NCBI GenBank assembly: GCA_964246795.1 | Contig: CAXTRR010000018.1 | Location: 1-64,000 of the forward strand | Length of the DNA: 64,000 bases | From: Terriglobus sp964246795 | GTDB lineage: Bacteria; Acidobacteriota; Terriglobia; Terriglobales; Acidobacteriaceae | Direction: 5' to 3' | Part shown: piece by piece, positions 40,416 to 49,652 of the stretch | How the letters are laid out: each line of letters starts with the position of its first letter | Numbering within the stretch: the stretch's first letter is position 1 | The notes under the pieces: model-generated | The model's input: only the letters and a program-made list of their open reading frames with translations | Database searches by the model: none | Told to the model about the DNA's origin: nothing | Made by a program: the position numbers and the translations under genes

Positions 40416-42341
40416 TTACGCCGGTGATGGGCGTCCTTCACCGAAGCCTGGCGAACGTCCACTCTCCGGCTTCAGCACTTTCTGCGTATCCGGCTCACCC
40501 GGTTCCGCATGCGCCAGCGGCGACTTCATCGGCGGCAATTCCTTGCCTTCGATGATCAGCTTGATCTCCTCAGCATCCAGCGTTTCACGCTCCAGCAGGA
40601 CCTGGCTCATCCGGTGCATGATGTCGTGATTGGCGTCAAGGATCGAGTACGCGGACGTATAACCATCGTGCACGAACTTTCTCACCTCGGCATCGATCTG
40701 CTCCGCTGTGTTGTCAGAGAAATCGCGATGCTGCTGGATCTCACGGCCCAGGAAGATCTCGCCGCCTTCCTTTTTGCCGTAGGTCATGGGACCCATCTTT
40801 GACATGCCAAACTCGCAGACCATGCGGCGGGCGAGTTCAGTTGCACGCTCGATGTCGTTGCCGGCACCAGTGGTCATCTGCTTCAGAAAAATCTCCTCTG
40901 CGCAGCGGCCGCCCATGAAGATCGCAAGCTGTGACTCGAGGTAGTCCCGTGTCACGGTGTGCTTGTCTTCTACGGGCAGATGCATCGTCACACCCATGGC
41001 CATGCCGCGGGGAATGATGGTGACCTTGTGAAGCGGATCGGAGTGCGCGCGCATGGCCGCCACTAGAACGTGACCGGCTTCGTGATATGCCGTCACTTTC
41101 TTCTCCGCGTCAGTCAGAAGCATACTCTTACGCTCGGCACCCATTAGGACTTTGTCCTTGGCGACTTCAAAGTCGTACATGTGCACAGCCTTGCGGTTGT
41201 AACGGGCAGCTGTCAGCGCGGCTTCATTGACCATGTTGGCCAGATCGGCACCGCTGAAACCCGGCGTACCACGTGCCAGGATATTCAGGTTCACGTCGTC
41301 TGCCATGGGAACCTTCTTGGCGTGAACCCGCAACACTTCCTCGCGTCCGCGAATGTCTGGACGATCAACGATGACGCGCCGATCGAAGCGGCCGGGACGA
41401 AGCAAGGCCGGATCCAGCACATCCGGACGGTTCGTTGCGGCAATCAGGATTACGCCTTCGTTCGATTCGAACCCATCCATCTCCACCAGGAGCTGGTTCA
41501 GCGTCTGTTCCCGCTCATCATGACCACCGCCCAGGCCTGCGCCACGATGACGGCCGACCGCGTCAATTTCGTCGATAAAGATAATGCATGGGGCATTCTT
41601 CTTGCCCTGTTCGAACAGGTCGCGGACGCGCGAGGCACCTACACCAACAAACATCTCCACAAAGTCCGAACCGGAAATCGAGAAGAACGGGACGTTCGCT
41701 TCTCCGGCTACAGCGCGAGCCAGCAGGGTCTTGCCCGTTCCCGGAGGTCCCACCAGCAACACACCTTTCGGGATGCGGCCGCCCAGCTTCTGGAACTTCT
41801 GAGCTTCGCGCAGGAACTCAATGATCTCCTTCAGCTCCTCTTTCGCCTCGTTTACACCGGCGACGTCTTTAAAAGTGACCTTCTTCTGCTGCAGGCTCAG
41901 CAGGCGTGCACGGCTCTTGCCAAAGCTTAGGGCCTTGTTGCCGCCGGACTGCATCTGCCGCATCAGGAAGAGAAACAACGCCACCATCAGGATGACCGGA
42001 AGCAGACTCACAATCGCGGATAGCCAGAAATTGTTCGCCTGGTCCTTGATGGTGACATTTACACCCTTGTCATGCAGGTTCTTGTAGAGGTCCGGGTAGT
42101 TCGACGGAATCGTGGTGTGAAATGACTCCTTGCTGTCCTTGTACTTGCCGGTGACTTCCGTGCCGTTGACCGTGACTTCGCTGATCCGGCCTTTGTCGGC
42201 GTTGTCCTGCAACTGCGTCAAGCTGATAGCGGCGTCATGGCCGCCACCCGTTGAGCGTGCGACCACCTGCCAGAAAGAAACAAGGCAGCCGATCATCAGC
42301 ACCCAGATCAGAACCGTTTTTACCGTGCTATTCAACGTCAC
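40416..42341 (-). CDS. ftsH: ATP-dependent zinc metalloprotease FtsH
   Basis: About 641 residues from GTG 42341, preceded by AGAAGGGG; TTG 42335 is an alternative, and the frame stays open to 42464. Membrane helix about 6-25, periplasmic domain to about 110, second helix about 112-130, AAA domain with GPPGTGKTLLARAVAGEA (Walker A), FIDEIDAVGRHRG (Walker B), the second region RPGRFDRRV and the zinc site HEAGH (about 422). It degrades misfolded or regulatory membrane proteins. Length is standard. Confidence 0.96.
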   Translation of the reverse strand: MTLNSTVKTVLIWVLMIGCLVSFWQVVARSTGGGHDAAISLTQLQDNADKGRISEVTVNGTEVTGKYKDSKESFHTTIPSNYPDLYKNLHDKGVNVTIKDQANNFWLSAIVSLLPVILMVALFLFLMRQMQSGGNKALSFGKSRARLLSLQQKKVTFKDVAGVNEAKEELKEIIEFLREAQKFQKLGGRIPKGVLLVGPPGTGKTLLARAVAGEANVPFFSISGSDFVEMFVGVGASRVRDLFEQGKKNAPCIIFIDEIDAVGRHRGAGLGGGHDEREQTLNQLLVEMDGFESNEGVILIAATNRPDVLDPALLRPGRFDRRVIVDRPDIRGREEVLRVHAKKVPMADDVNLNILARGTPGFSGADLANMVNEAALTAARYNRKAVHMYDFEVAKDKVLMGAERKSMLLTDAEKKVTAYHEAGHVLVAAMRAHSDPLHKVTIIPRGMAMGVTMHLPVEDKHTVTRDYLESQLAIFMGGRCAEEIFLKQMTTGAGNDIERATELARRMVCEFGMSKMGPMTYGKKEGGEIFLGREIQQHRDFSDNTAEQIDAEVRKFVHDGYTSAYSILDANHDIMHRMSQVLLERETLDAEEIKLIIEGKELPPMKSPLAHAEPGEPDTQKVLKPESGRSPGFGEGRPSPA

Positions 42342-42683
42342 TACCCCTTCTTCCCCAGACCACGCGTGCGAAGCGCTACCAGCCGCCTTCACGCCCTTCG
42401 CAGATCCAGACTGCACAAACCCTAGTTGTGCAGTCTCAACTCTTCCACAAGTATTTAGACGCAAAACACCGGAAGCGGTCGCAACCGTGGCCGGATACAG
42501 GACAAAGGACGCCTGCCCCTCACCATTTCGCTCGATTCTACTCTGCGAGAACGCACTCGGCGCGGCTTCAGCATAACTTTAGCGGCCATTTCTCTCCCAC
42601 CTTTGCGCCATATCGCAAGCAGAGGCCGAAGCATCGCCCCCGGAGGGAAGCAATGGCAGTCTGCCCGCTCCACCCTTATAAAG
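42342..42683. other. gap between tilS and ftsH
   Basis: About 340 bases upstream of ftsH and downstream of tilS on the same strand. The ftsH reading frame continues in part of it without homology. No repeat, RNA or convincing promoter could be identified. Confidence 0.4.
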
Positions 42684-43796
42684 TTATCGGCTTTCGCGCG
42701 ATAGCCTCAGTTCCCTCACACTTCGCTCCGCACGCAGGCCGTCCCGCATCTGCAAGCGGCTGTTTGCGCGGGACGGCACCGTCGAATCCGGCGGGGTATC
42801 GGGCGGCGCCAAACCGGCCAGCAGCAGGACGCGCACTGTTTCCGCCGAACTCAGCACCAGGCCCAGTCTGTCTGCGGCAAAGCGCAGCAACCGGCGGCGC
42901 GACGGTACGTCCAGCAAACGCAAACGTTCCAGATCAAAGGCGACCGTTGCTTTCTCCGGCGCAGTGCTGTGGCTGCGCCCGCCGCCACGTACGGGCCGGC
43001 CGGCCACGGCCAGCTGAGCGTAAAGCCGGGCAATCTCCGGTGCCCAACGCGCCTCTTCCTCTCTTGCCAGCTCCGCTGTTGCACTCAGCGTGGCGGCAAT
43101 CCGCGGATTGAACTCACGCAGGAGCGGCATAACCTGCTGTCTGACGCGGTTCCGTGTGTGTGCCATGGAGCTGTTACTTGCGTCCTCGCGCCAGCCCTGT
43201 TGACGCCCCTGCAGAAACGCCACAACCTGCAACCGGGACGCCCCAAGTAGCGGCCGGATCACCCGTCCCCGCTCCAGACTAAGTACCGTCGAAATGCCGC
43301 CAAGCCCTTCCGTCCACGCGCCACGCATCAGCTTCATCATCACCGTCTCCGCCTGGTCGTCCTCGGTATGGGCAGTTGCAACAGCATCGGCCAGCCCTGA
43401 GTCGACCAATCGTTGGAAGAACCGCAGCCGCGCGTGCCGGGCAGCCTCCTCCAGCGTTTCATCTGTAACAGCGGCAACTTCCAAAATGTTCTCGCGTTCC
43501 AGGTGCAACGGGACCTCCAGCCGGCCGCAGAGCTCCTGCAAAAAGGCCTGGTCGCCATCGGCCTCCTCCCCTCGAATACCGTGGTGCAGGTGCGCCGCTG
43601 CCAGGCCGATCGCCAGCTCCGCGCGCCGCTCGTGCAGGGCAAGCAGCAGCGCAGTCGAGTCTGCCCCACCCGAAACTGCCACCACTACGCGCGAGCCCAT
43701 CGGCAGTTGTCCTGTATGTAGCGGCAGCTGCACCTTCACACCGGGCTTTGCGGTCTTTCGTCCAGTCTTGTTGTCGTTCACGCTCATCGCCTCCAT
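42684..43796 (-). CDS. tilS: tRNA(Ile)-lysidine synthase
   Basis: About 370 residues from ATG 43796 (ATG 43787 also possible). PP-loop VVAVSGGADSTALLLALHER, then AAHLHHGIRGEEADGDQAFL, ATAHTEDDQAETVMMKLMRG and RPLLGASRLQVVAFL with NSSMAHTRNRVRQQVMPLL, all of TilS, which makes lysidine at C34 of the tRNA reading AUA. The C-terminal domain (about 230-365) is shortened and divergent. Its start region faces the divergent acetyltransferase gene. Confidence 0.93.
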   Translation of the reverse strand: MEAMSVNDNKTGRKTAKPGVKVQLPLHTGQLPMGSRVVVAVSGGADSTALLLALHERRAELAIGLAAAHLHHGIRGEEADGDQAFLQELCGRLEVPLHLERENILEVAAVTDETLEEAARHARLRFFQRLVDSGLADAVATAHTEDDQAETVMMKLMRGAWTEGLGGISTVLSLERGRVIRPLLGASRLQVVAFLQGRQQGWREDASNSSMAHTRNRVRQQVMPLLREFNPRIAATLSATAELAREEEARWAPEIARLYAQLAVAGRPVRGGGRSHSTAPEKATVAFDLERLRLLDVPSRRRLLRFAADRLGLVLSSAETVRVLLLAGLAPPDTPPDSTVPSRANSRLQMRDGLRAERSVRELRLSRESR

Positions 43797-43867
43797 CGTA
43801 GTGGTCGCGGTGGCCGGGAAGCCACTGGCCGGCTCGCAACCTTTACCATCACCCAAGGAGGTCCCGC

Positions 43868-44338
43868 TTGGAATCGACTCGCCCCGCCACAGCCGAAGAT
43901 GCAGTGCTGATCACCCAGCACCGAGCCCGCATGTTTACGGATAACGGCTTTGCCACGCCCGAACAAATGGATGCCATGTCGCTCGCCTTTGAGCCGTGGG
44001 TCCGTAAGCGGCTGCGCGACGGCCGCTACCTTGGCTTGATTGTGGAAGAAAACGGAGCCTGCATCGCGAGCGCGGGTGTCTTCTTCGCTGATTTCCCACC
44101 ACACTGGATGGACCATGAAGCTGTCAGGCCGTATCTGCTGAACTTCTACACACTGCCATCAGCGCGCGGTCGTGGCCTGGCGAAAGATCTGCTCAAACTG
44201 CTGGTCGACGAGTGCCGCAATCGCGGACTGGGCACAGTAGTGCTGCATGCTTCCAAGTTTGGCAGGCCCATTTATGAGAAGTTCGGCTTCCAGGGCTCTA
44301 ACGAGATGCTGTTGAAGATCGCCGGCGCCGCCGGATAG
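43868..44338 (+). CDS. GNAT family N-acetyltransferase
   Basis: 156 residues starting at TTG 43868, chosen because a perfect AAGGAGGT site lies six bases upstream. GNAT fold: RPATAEDAVLITQHRARMF, YLGLIVEENGACIASAGVFF and the acetyl-CoA loop TLPSARGRGLAKDLLKLLVD (R/QxxGxG/A), then LHASKFGRPIYEKFGFQGSN. The target is unknown. Confidence 0.9.
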   Translation: MESTRPATAEDAVLITQHRARMFTDNGFATPEQMDAMSLAFEPWVRKRLRDGRYLGLIVEENGACIASAGVFFADFPPHWMDHEAVRPYLLNFYTLPSARGRGLAKDLLKLLVDECRNRGLGTVVLHASKFGRPIYEKFGFQGSNEMLLKIAGAAG

Positions 44339-44360
44339 CCCGCTCCGATTGAAGCGCAAT

Positions 44361-44828
44361 TTACTTCGCCAGTTCTTCCTTCAGCATGGCGCTCACGGTA
44401 TTGTTGTCCGCATGCAGGCCGTTGCTCAGGATGCGGGCCTGGACTACACGCATGGCCGGACCCATGTCCTTGGGGCCGGGTTTCGGACCGGCTTCAGCCA
44501 GATGCGCTATCGCACCCTGAATCACGGCGCGGATCTCATCGTCGCTGGCCGTCTGGGGCAGGTAGGCCTGCAGCAGCTTGATCTCCTCCTGCTCTTTCAT
44601 CGCAAGCTCCGGGCGGTTGCCCTTGCCGAACTGCTCGGCGGCGTCCTGGCGCTGCTTCACCATCGTGTTCAGCACTTTCAGCTCTTCGGCTTCGGTCAAG
44701 GGCTCGCGCTTGTCGATCTCCTTGCTTTTTAGCGCGGACTTCATCATGCGCAGCGTCTCCAGCCGCAGCGTTTCCTTCGCCTTCATGGCCGTAATGATGT
44801 CTTTCTCAAGCTGTTCGCGGATCGGCAT
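44361..44828 (-). CDS. GatB/YqeY domain-containing protein
   Basis: 155 residues from ATG 44828 with GAGGAC upstream. The YqeY motifs: IREQLEKDIITAMKAKETLR, LRMMKSALKSKEIDKREPLT, VLNTMVKQRQDAAEQFGKGN and LLQAYLPQTASDDEIRAVI. The domain is the tail domain of GatB and is thought to bind tRNA; the free-standing form is of unknown role. Cytoplasmic. Confidence 0.93.
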   Translation of the reverse strand: MPIREQLEKDIITAMKAKETLRLETLRMMKSALKSKEIDKREPLTEAEELKVLNTMVKQRQDAAEQFGKGNRPELAMKEQEEIKLLQAYLPQTASDDEIRAVIQGAIAHLAEAGPKPGPKDMGPAMRVVQARILSNGLHADNNTVSAMLKEELAK

Positions 44829-44943
44829 GATTCGTGTCCTCAGGATTCCAGTGTAGCGGGCAAAAATTGCGACAGCCAACGTAACCCGCCGGCGTTTCCT
44901 TATCGCTGCCACTGCAAGGAATACAAACGGCTAAACTGTCACC

Positions 44944-46236
44944 ATGATCCGCAAGATTCGCCTCTTCACTCCAGGCCCAACGCCCCTGCTGCCCGCAGCA
45001 CAATTTGCCATGGCCGCGGCCGACATGCACCACCGCACGCCGGAGTTTCGCGCCCTTTTTCTGAAGGTGCTGGCGCAGCTCAAAGAGTTTTTCGGCACGA
45101 CGAGCGATGTGGTCATCCTGTCGTCCTCCGGCACGGGTGCCATGGAGGCCGCGGTCAGCAATCTGACCTCGCCGGGCGACCGTGTCCTGGTTCTGACGGC
45201 CGGCAAGTTCGGCGAGCGCTGGACCGCCCTGGCCAAAAACTTTAATTGTGCTGTGGATGTGGTGGAAGCACCCTACGGCCAAACCTTTTCGCTTGACGCG
45301 GTGAAAGCCGCCCTGAAGGTAGAAACGCGCGCTGTCTTTATGCAGGCCAGTGAAACCAGTACCGGCGTGCGCCACTGTGTACCTGGGGTCGCCAAACTGC
45401 TGAAGGATACCGGTTCCGAGGCGCTGCTCATCGTGGACGCGATTACCGGCCTTGGTACCACGCACCTCGACATGGACGGCTGGGGCGTGGACGTGATGAT
45501 CGGCGGCTCACAAAAGGCTGTCATGATCCCACCCGGGCTCAGCTTCCTGGCCGTGAGCGAACGCGGCTGGGACCGCATGGAAGCGACCTATAACCCGCGC
45601 TACTACTTTGACCTGCGCAAGGAACGCAAGAACGCAAAAGCGGGTGAGAGTGCCTACACGCCCGCTGTGGCGCTCATCGCCGCACTGGGTGCCGCGCTGG
45701 ACTACATCGCAGCGCAGGCAGCAACGGAGGCGAATCCCACCGGGTCGCTGGTGGACGGCCGCAAGAAGCTGATCGAAAACGCCGAGACCATCGCCGCCAT
45801 GACCCGCGCTGCCGTCACCGCGCTCGGCTTTGAGCTCTTCGCGCCAGAGGTCCCCGCAGCCGCCGCTACCGCCGTGCTCGCGCCCGCGGGCGTCGACTCC
45901 GGCGTGATTGTGAAGGAACTGAAAAACCGCTTTGGTGTCACCATCACCAACGGCCAGGGCGAGATGAAGGGCAAACTCTTCCGCATCGCGCACCTCGGCT
46001 TTTTCGACTACATGGACACCATTGCGCTGATCGGCGCGCTGGAGCACGTCGTCTCCACCAAACTCAAGCTGCCCCACTTTCAGTGGGGCAAGGGACTGAT
46101 CGCGGCGCAACAGCTATTCGACCAGCGCAAGCCGGACGAAGCGGCGACACGCACCTGCTTCTGCGGCCGCATGGACAGCTGCTGCTCCCTCCAGCATCCG
46201 GAGTACGGCGTCACAGACGTAAAGCCAGTTCACTAA
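44944..46236 (+). CDS. class V aminotransferase (alanine-glyoxylate/serine-pyruvate type) with Cys-rich tail
   Basis: 430 residues. FTPGPTPLLPAAQFAMA at the start, HHRTPEFRALF, SSSGTGAMEAAVSN, and PLP-lysine region VDVMIGGSQKAVMIPPGLSF (Lys about 198) define the group I class V aminotransferase fold. The cofactor Asp is in LIVDAITGLGTT. Normal members end near residue 385; this one adds about 45 residues with a TRTCFCGRMDSCCSLQHPEY cluster of four cysteines. That tail could bind a metal or be redox-active, by inference. The reaction is probably a glyoxylate or pyruvate transamination. Confidence 0.9.
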   Translation: MIRKIRLFTPGPTPLLPAAQFAMAAADMHHRTPEFRALFLKVLAQLKEFFGTTSDVVILSSSGTGAMEAAVSNLTSPGDRVLVLTAGKFGERWTALAKNFNCAVDVVEAPYGQTFSLDAVKAALKVETRAVFMQASETSTGVRHCVPGVAKLLKDTGSEALLIVDAITGLGTTHLDMDGWGVDVMIGGSQKAVMIPPGLSFLAVSERGWDRMEATYNPRYYFDLRKERKNAKAGESAYTPAVALIAALGAALDYIAAQAATEANPTGSLVDGRKKLIENAETIAAMTRAAVTALGFELFAPEVPAAAATAVLAPAGVDSGVIVKELKNRFGVTITNGQGEMKGKLFRIAHLGFFDYMDTIALIGALEHVVSTKLKLPHFQWGKGLIAAQQLFDQRKPDEAATRTCFCGRMDSCCSLQHPEYGVTDVKPVH

Positions 46237-46339
46237 GAGGTACGAAAAAGCGCGAAATACGCAAAGCGTTCTCTGCGCTCTTTGCGAAACCTTTGCGCCT
46301 TTGCGTACGCTTTTCGCTGGAGCCGTTACACTTCTCACC
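46237..46339. repeat. short CTTTGCG-rich repeat tract
   Basis: Around 46260-46310 the string CTTTGCG and its near-reverses (GCAAAGCG, CTCTGCG) recur several times before the lipoprotein gene. Similar low-complexity strings are common between genes in Acidobacteriota. No transcription signal was identified. Confidence 0.4.
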
Positions 46340-46723
46340 ATGCCACCGAGCACCCGCCTTGTCACACCGCTGCTCGCCGCCGCGGCCCTCTCCATCCTGA
46401 CCGGCTGCCGGCCGAAAGAGATGCAGCGCTGCGTTGACGAAACCGGCAAAGTGGTGGCGGACAACTTCTGCGCCGGCCAGCCCGCTGCACCGGAACGTGT
46501 CTCAGATGGCCACGGCGGTTTCCTCTTCATCCCGCACATCTACCGGCCCTACTACGGCGGTCTCGGCGGTTACGCAATTGGCGACCGCGTGACCGGTGGC
46601 AGCTTTAACGCTGCCCCCGGCGTGCGTTATGCATCGCCGCTCTCTCCCGGCAGTCGAGGCTTTTTTGGCGGCCGTGGCATCAGCCGGGGCGGCTTTGGTC
46701 ATAGCTTCGGATCGGGAGCGTAA
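46340..46723 (+). CDS. YgiB-like small lipoprotein
   Basis: 127 residues from ATG 46340. A lipoprotein signal ends in LSILTGC (lipid Cys about residue 23), then the paired Cys segment RCVDETGKVVADNFCAG, and a Gly-rich tail (GFFGGRGISRGGFGHSFG). Its place directly before a glutathionylspermidine-synthase-family gene, four bases apart, matches the ygiB-ygiC gene order, and YgiB (DUF1190) proteins have a similar Cys-rich start and RGGFG end. Similarity is by layout; direct homology is not certain. Confidence 0.6.
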   Translation: MPPSTRLVTPLLAAAALSILTGCRPKEMQRCVDETGKVVADNFCAGQPAAPERVSDGHGGFLFIPHIYRPYYGGLGGYAIGDRVTGGSFNAAPGVRYASPLSPGSRGFFGGRGISRGGFGHSFGSGA

Positions 46724-46726
46724 ACC

Positions 46727-47938
46727 ATGCGCCGCATCAGCCTGACGCCCCGCCCCAACTGGAAGAGCCGTGTCGAAACCGCCGGCCTCACCTTTCACTC
46801 GCCTGAGGACCTGAGCGCCGCCTACCCCGGTGCCGTCTACTGGGACGAATCCGCCTGCTACGAATTCACCGCCGCTGAAGTCGACACGCTGGAAGCTGCG
46901 GCCAACGAGCTGCAAACCATGTGCCTTGCCGCCGCGCAGCACGTCATCGATCGCAAGCGATACGCAGACCTGACCATCCCACCCCAAGCCATCCCCCTGA
47001 TTGAGTGGGCCTGGAACAACGAGCCGCCCGCGCTCTATGGCCGCTTCGACTTGATGTACGACGGCAGCGGCCCGCCCAAACTACTGGAGTACAACGCCGA
47101 CACACCAACCAGCCTGATTGAAGCGGCGGTGATCCAGTGGGACTGGCTCAAGGAGACGTCACCCGGGTACGACCAGTTCAACAGTCTGCATGAACGGCTC
47201 ATCGCCAAGTGGAAGGACATCGCGTCATACCTGCGCCAGCCCGTGCACTTCGTCAGCGCCGACAGTGAAGAAGACGTACTGACCGTCACCTACCTGCGCG
47301 ACACCGCACAGCAGGCCGGCCTCCAAACCGCGCAGCTGCTCATGGAAGAAGTCGGCTGGGATGACAACTCCAACCGCTTCGTCGATCTGGAAAACAGGAC
47401 CATCTTCTCTCTCATCAAGCTCTACCCGTGGGAGACGCTGCTGGGCGAGCCCTACGGCCCCGCGGCACTCGCCTTTTACCGCAACGTCACCTGGATCGAG
47501 CCCATCTGGAAGATGCTGCTCTCCAACAAGGGCATCCTGCCCATCCTGTGGGAGCTCTACCCCCGCCACCCGCTGCTGCTGGAAAGCTACTTCGACACAC
47601 CCGGCCCACTTACCCGTTTTGTGCGCAAACCTCTACTCAGCCGTGAAGGCGCAAACGTCACCATCTCCACGCCTGAAGGCACCGTGCAAACCGAGGGCGA
47701 CTACGGCACTGGCCGCTTCATCTGCCAGGCACTTGCCCCGCCCGCCCGCTTCCACGCTGGCAATCGCCTTTTGCCCCGGCACATCGCCGATCCCTTCACC
47801 GCGTCCAATGATGACGTGCGCTACCCCGTTCTCGGCCTCTGGATGATCGATCAGGAGTGCGGCGGGATGGGCATCCGCGAATCCCGAACAGCGGTCACCG
47901 GCAACCTGAGCAGCTTTGTACCGCACCGCTTCCGCTGA
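46727..47938 (+). CDS. glutathionylspermidine synthase family protein (YgiC-like)
   Basis: 403 residues with an ATP-grasp-type fold: LYGRFDLMYDGSGPPKLLEY, NADTPTSLIEAAVIQWDWLK, SNKGILPILWELYPRHPLLL and GIRESRTAVTGNLSSFVPHR at the end. This is the C-terminal amidase-less synthetase family (YgiC/YjfC), which ligates an amine to a peptide carboxyl with ATP; the natural substrate of the bacterial forms is unknown. It follows the lipoprotein gene by four bases. Confidence 0.93.
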   Translation: MRRISLTPRPNWKSRVETAGLTFHSPEDLSAAYPGAVYWDESACYEFTAAEVDTLEAAANELQTMCLAAAQHVIDRKRYADLTIPPQAIPLIEWAWNNEPPALYGRFDLMYDGSGPPKLLEYNADTPTSLIEAAVIQWDWLKETSPGYDQFNSLHERLIAKWKDIASYLRQPVHFVSADSEEDVLTVTYLRDTAQQAGLQTAQLLMEEVGWDDNSNRFVDLENRTIFSLIKLYPWETLLGEPYGPAALAFYRNVTWIEPIWKMLLSNKGILPILWELYPRHPLLLESYFDTPGPLTRFVRKPLLSREGANVTISTPEGTVQTEGDYGTGRFICQALAPPARFHAGNRLLPRHIADPFTASNDDVRYPVLGLWMIDQECGGMGIRESRTAVTGNLSSFVPHRFR

Positions 47939-48025
47939 CCCCGCCTCACACAGGCTTTGCCGCAGTGGGCGCTGATTTCCACCTTGCGAGTCAACGTCGA
48001 TGTACCTCCGGCCATCTATGCAGAC

Positions 48026-49120
48026 ATGCTGAGTCACCGCGCCCAGAAGACGTTCCTCTCCTTCGCAGGCAGTCTCTTTGTTCTGCTATTTGGCAGCTCT
48101 CCTGTGATCTCTCAAACGAGCGAGACTCAGACAGCTGTCCAGCCGCCATCGATCACCTCCGGCAACACCTTCACCAATCCCCTGCTGCACAGCGGGCCGG
48201 ATCCCTGGGTCGTTTACTGGCACGGCTTTTACTACTATTCCAACTCCGGCGGCACACATATCGCGCTGCGAAAAACAAAAGACATCACGGACCTGCGTCA
48301 TGCCGAGCAGAAGGTCGTCTATCAACCGGAACCGGGCCACCCCTGGTCGCAGGAACTGTGGGCGCCCGAACTCCATCGCTGGGCCAACAAGTGGTATATC
48401 TACTTCGCCGCCGACGCAGGACAGAACGCTGGCCATCGCATCTATGTCATCGAAAACTCCAGTGACGACCCCACCGAGGGTACCTGGACCTTGAAGGGCA
48501 AGGTCGGTGATGCCAGCGACAAATGGGCCATCGACGCAACCACCTTTGAGCACAACGGGCAGCACTACCTGGTCTGGTCCGGATGGAAGGGCGACAACGA
48601 CGGCGAACAGGATCTTTACATCGCGCACATGAGCAATCCGTGGACGATCGATTCACCGCGCACACTGATCTCCACGCCTGCCTACCCTTGGGAGACACAC
48701 GGCGATTTACCCGGCCGCCACGTGAATGTAAACGAAGGCCCGGAGTTCCTCGAGCATGACGGCAAGCTCTTCATCGTCTTCTCGGCCTCAGGTTGCTGGA
48801 CGGACTTCTACACGCTCGGCGTTCTTCAAGCCACTTCTGGCGCAAACCTGCTCGACGCACGCAGTTGGTCCAAGGTCAATCACCCCTTCCTGAGCACCGA
48901 CCCCGAGCACCACGCCTACTCCCCCGGTCACAATGGCTTTTTCAAGTCGCCGAACGGCAAAGAAGACTGGATCATCTATCACGCCAATCCCGAGCCGCAT
49001 GAGGGTTGCGAGAACGATCGTTCGCCACGCATCCAGCGCTTCAGCTGGAACGCCGACGGTACGCCCAACTTCGGCCGGCCACAGCCACTGGACAAGCCGA
49101 TCCGCAAGCCCGAAGAGTAA
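48026..49120 (+). CDS. secreted glycoside hydrolase family 43-like protein
   Basis: 364 residues from ATG 48026 (the frame is open from 47957). A signal peptide (about 10-30, ending SPVIS) is followed by a five-bladed propeller: NPLLHSGPDPWVVYWHGFYY (catalytic-base Asp), WAPELHRWANKWYIYFA, SDKWAIDATTFEHNGQHYLV (pKa Asp), NVNEGPEFLEHDGKLFIVF (acid Glu) and HHAYSPGHNGFFKSPNGKED. These are the marks of GH43, enzymes of arabinan and xylan breakdown. The wording suggests an alpha-L-arabinofuranosidase-like type. It is alone, with no sugar transporter beside it. Confidence 0.92.
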   Translation: MLSHRAQKTFLSFAGSLFVLLFGSSPVISQTSETQTAVQPPSITSGNTFTNPLLHSGPDPWVVYWHGFYYYSNSGGTHIALRKTKDITDLRHAEQKVVYQPEPGHPWSQELWAPELHRWANKWYIYFAADAGQNAGHRIYVIENSSDDPTEGTWTLKGKVGDASDKWAIDATTFEHNGQHYLVWSGWKGDNDGEQDLYIAHMSNPWTIDSPRTLISTPAYPWETHGDLPGRHVNVNEGPEFLEHDGKLFIVFSASGCWTDFYTLGVLQATSGANLLDARSWSKVNHPFLSTDPEHHAYSPGHNGFFKSPNGKEDWIIYHANPEPHEGCENDRSPRIQRFSWNADGTPNFGRPQPLDKPIRKPEE

Positions 49121-49166
49121 GTACACCCGTAAAGCCGAGATATCTTATGTGGTCGATTCGGTGGGG

Positions 49167-49553
49167 CTACATGACGCGCTTCCTGATAGCCGCACCGTAG
49201 CAGAGCACCATGCCGTCAGGGAGCCGCACCATGTATTCGCGCTGGCCATACTCCTGATCTACCGGCCCAAAGACATGGTGCTCTGGCAAGTCGGCCAGCT
49301 TCGGTCCAAGCTCCGCAACCACCGCATCCACATCGGTCACATCGACATAGTACAAAATACGCCGGTCACCAAGAGCCGGCTTCTTCTCGTCCAGCAGCAT
49401 ACGAAACGCCACCGTCTCACGCTCGACATACGCGTAAGAGTCGACCTCAAATGTAGCGCGAAAGCCGAGCCGATCGGTAAAGAAACGCACCGTCTTTGCG
49501 ATGTCGGACACGTGCATGAACGGCGTCACCTGCAGAAAGTTGTCATCCGACAT
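49167..49553 (-). CDS. VOC/glyoxalase-bleomycin resistance family protein
   Basis: 128 residues from ATG 49553 (a GTG two codons upstream at 49559 is less likely). Two beta-alpha-beta-beta-beta modules: QVTPFMHVSDIAKTVRFFTD, LGFRATFEVDSYAYVERETV and ILYYVDVTDVDAVVAELGPK, EYGQREYMVRLPDGMVLCYG. The family covers metal enzymes, resistance and binding proteins. Metal ligands: His17-like in FMHV, and Glu in QREYMV. Activity cannot be stated. Confidence 0.9.
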   Translation of the reverse strand: MSDDNFLQVTPFMHVSDIAKTVRFFTDRLGFRATFEVDSYAYVERETVAFRMLLDEKKPALGDRRILYYVDVTDVDAVVAELGPKLADLPEHHVFGPVDQEYGQREYMVRLPDGMVLCYGAAIRKRVM

Positions 49554-49652
49554 AGGCACCCTCCGCCCAGGCAGACCTGCCCCCGGGCCGCTAACTCAAC
49601 TTGTGAAGCGGTCCACAAGTCCCGGAACACCTCACGACCCGGCACTTACCAC

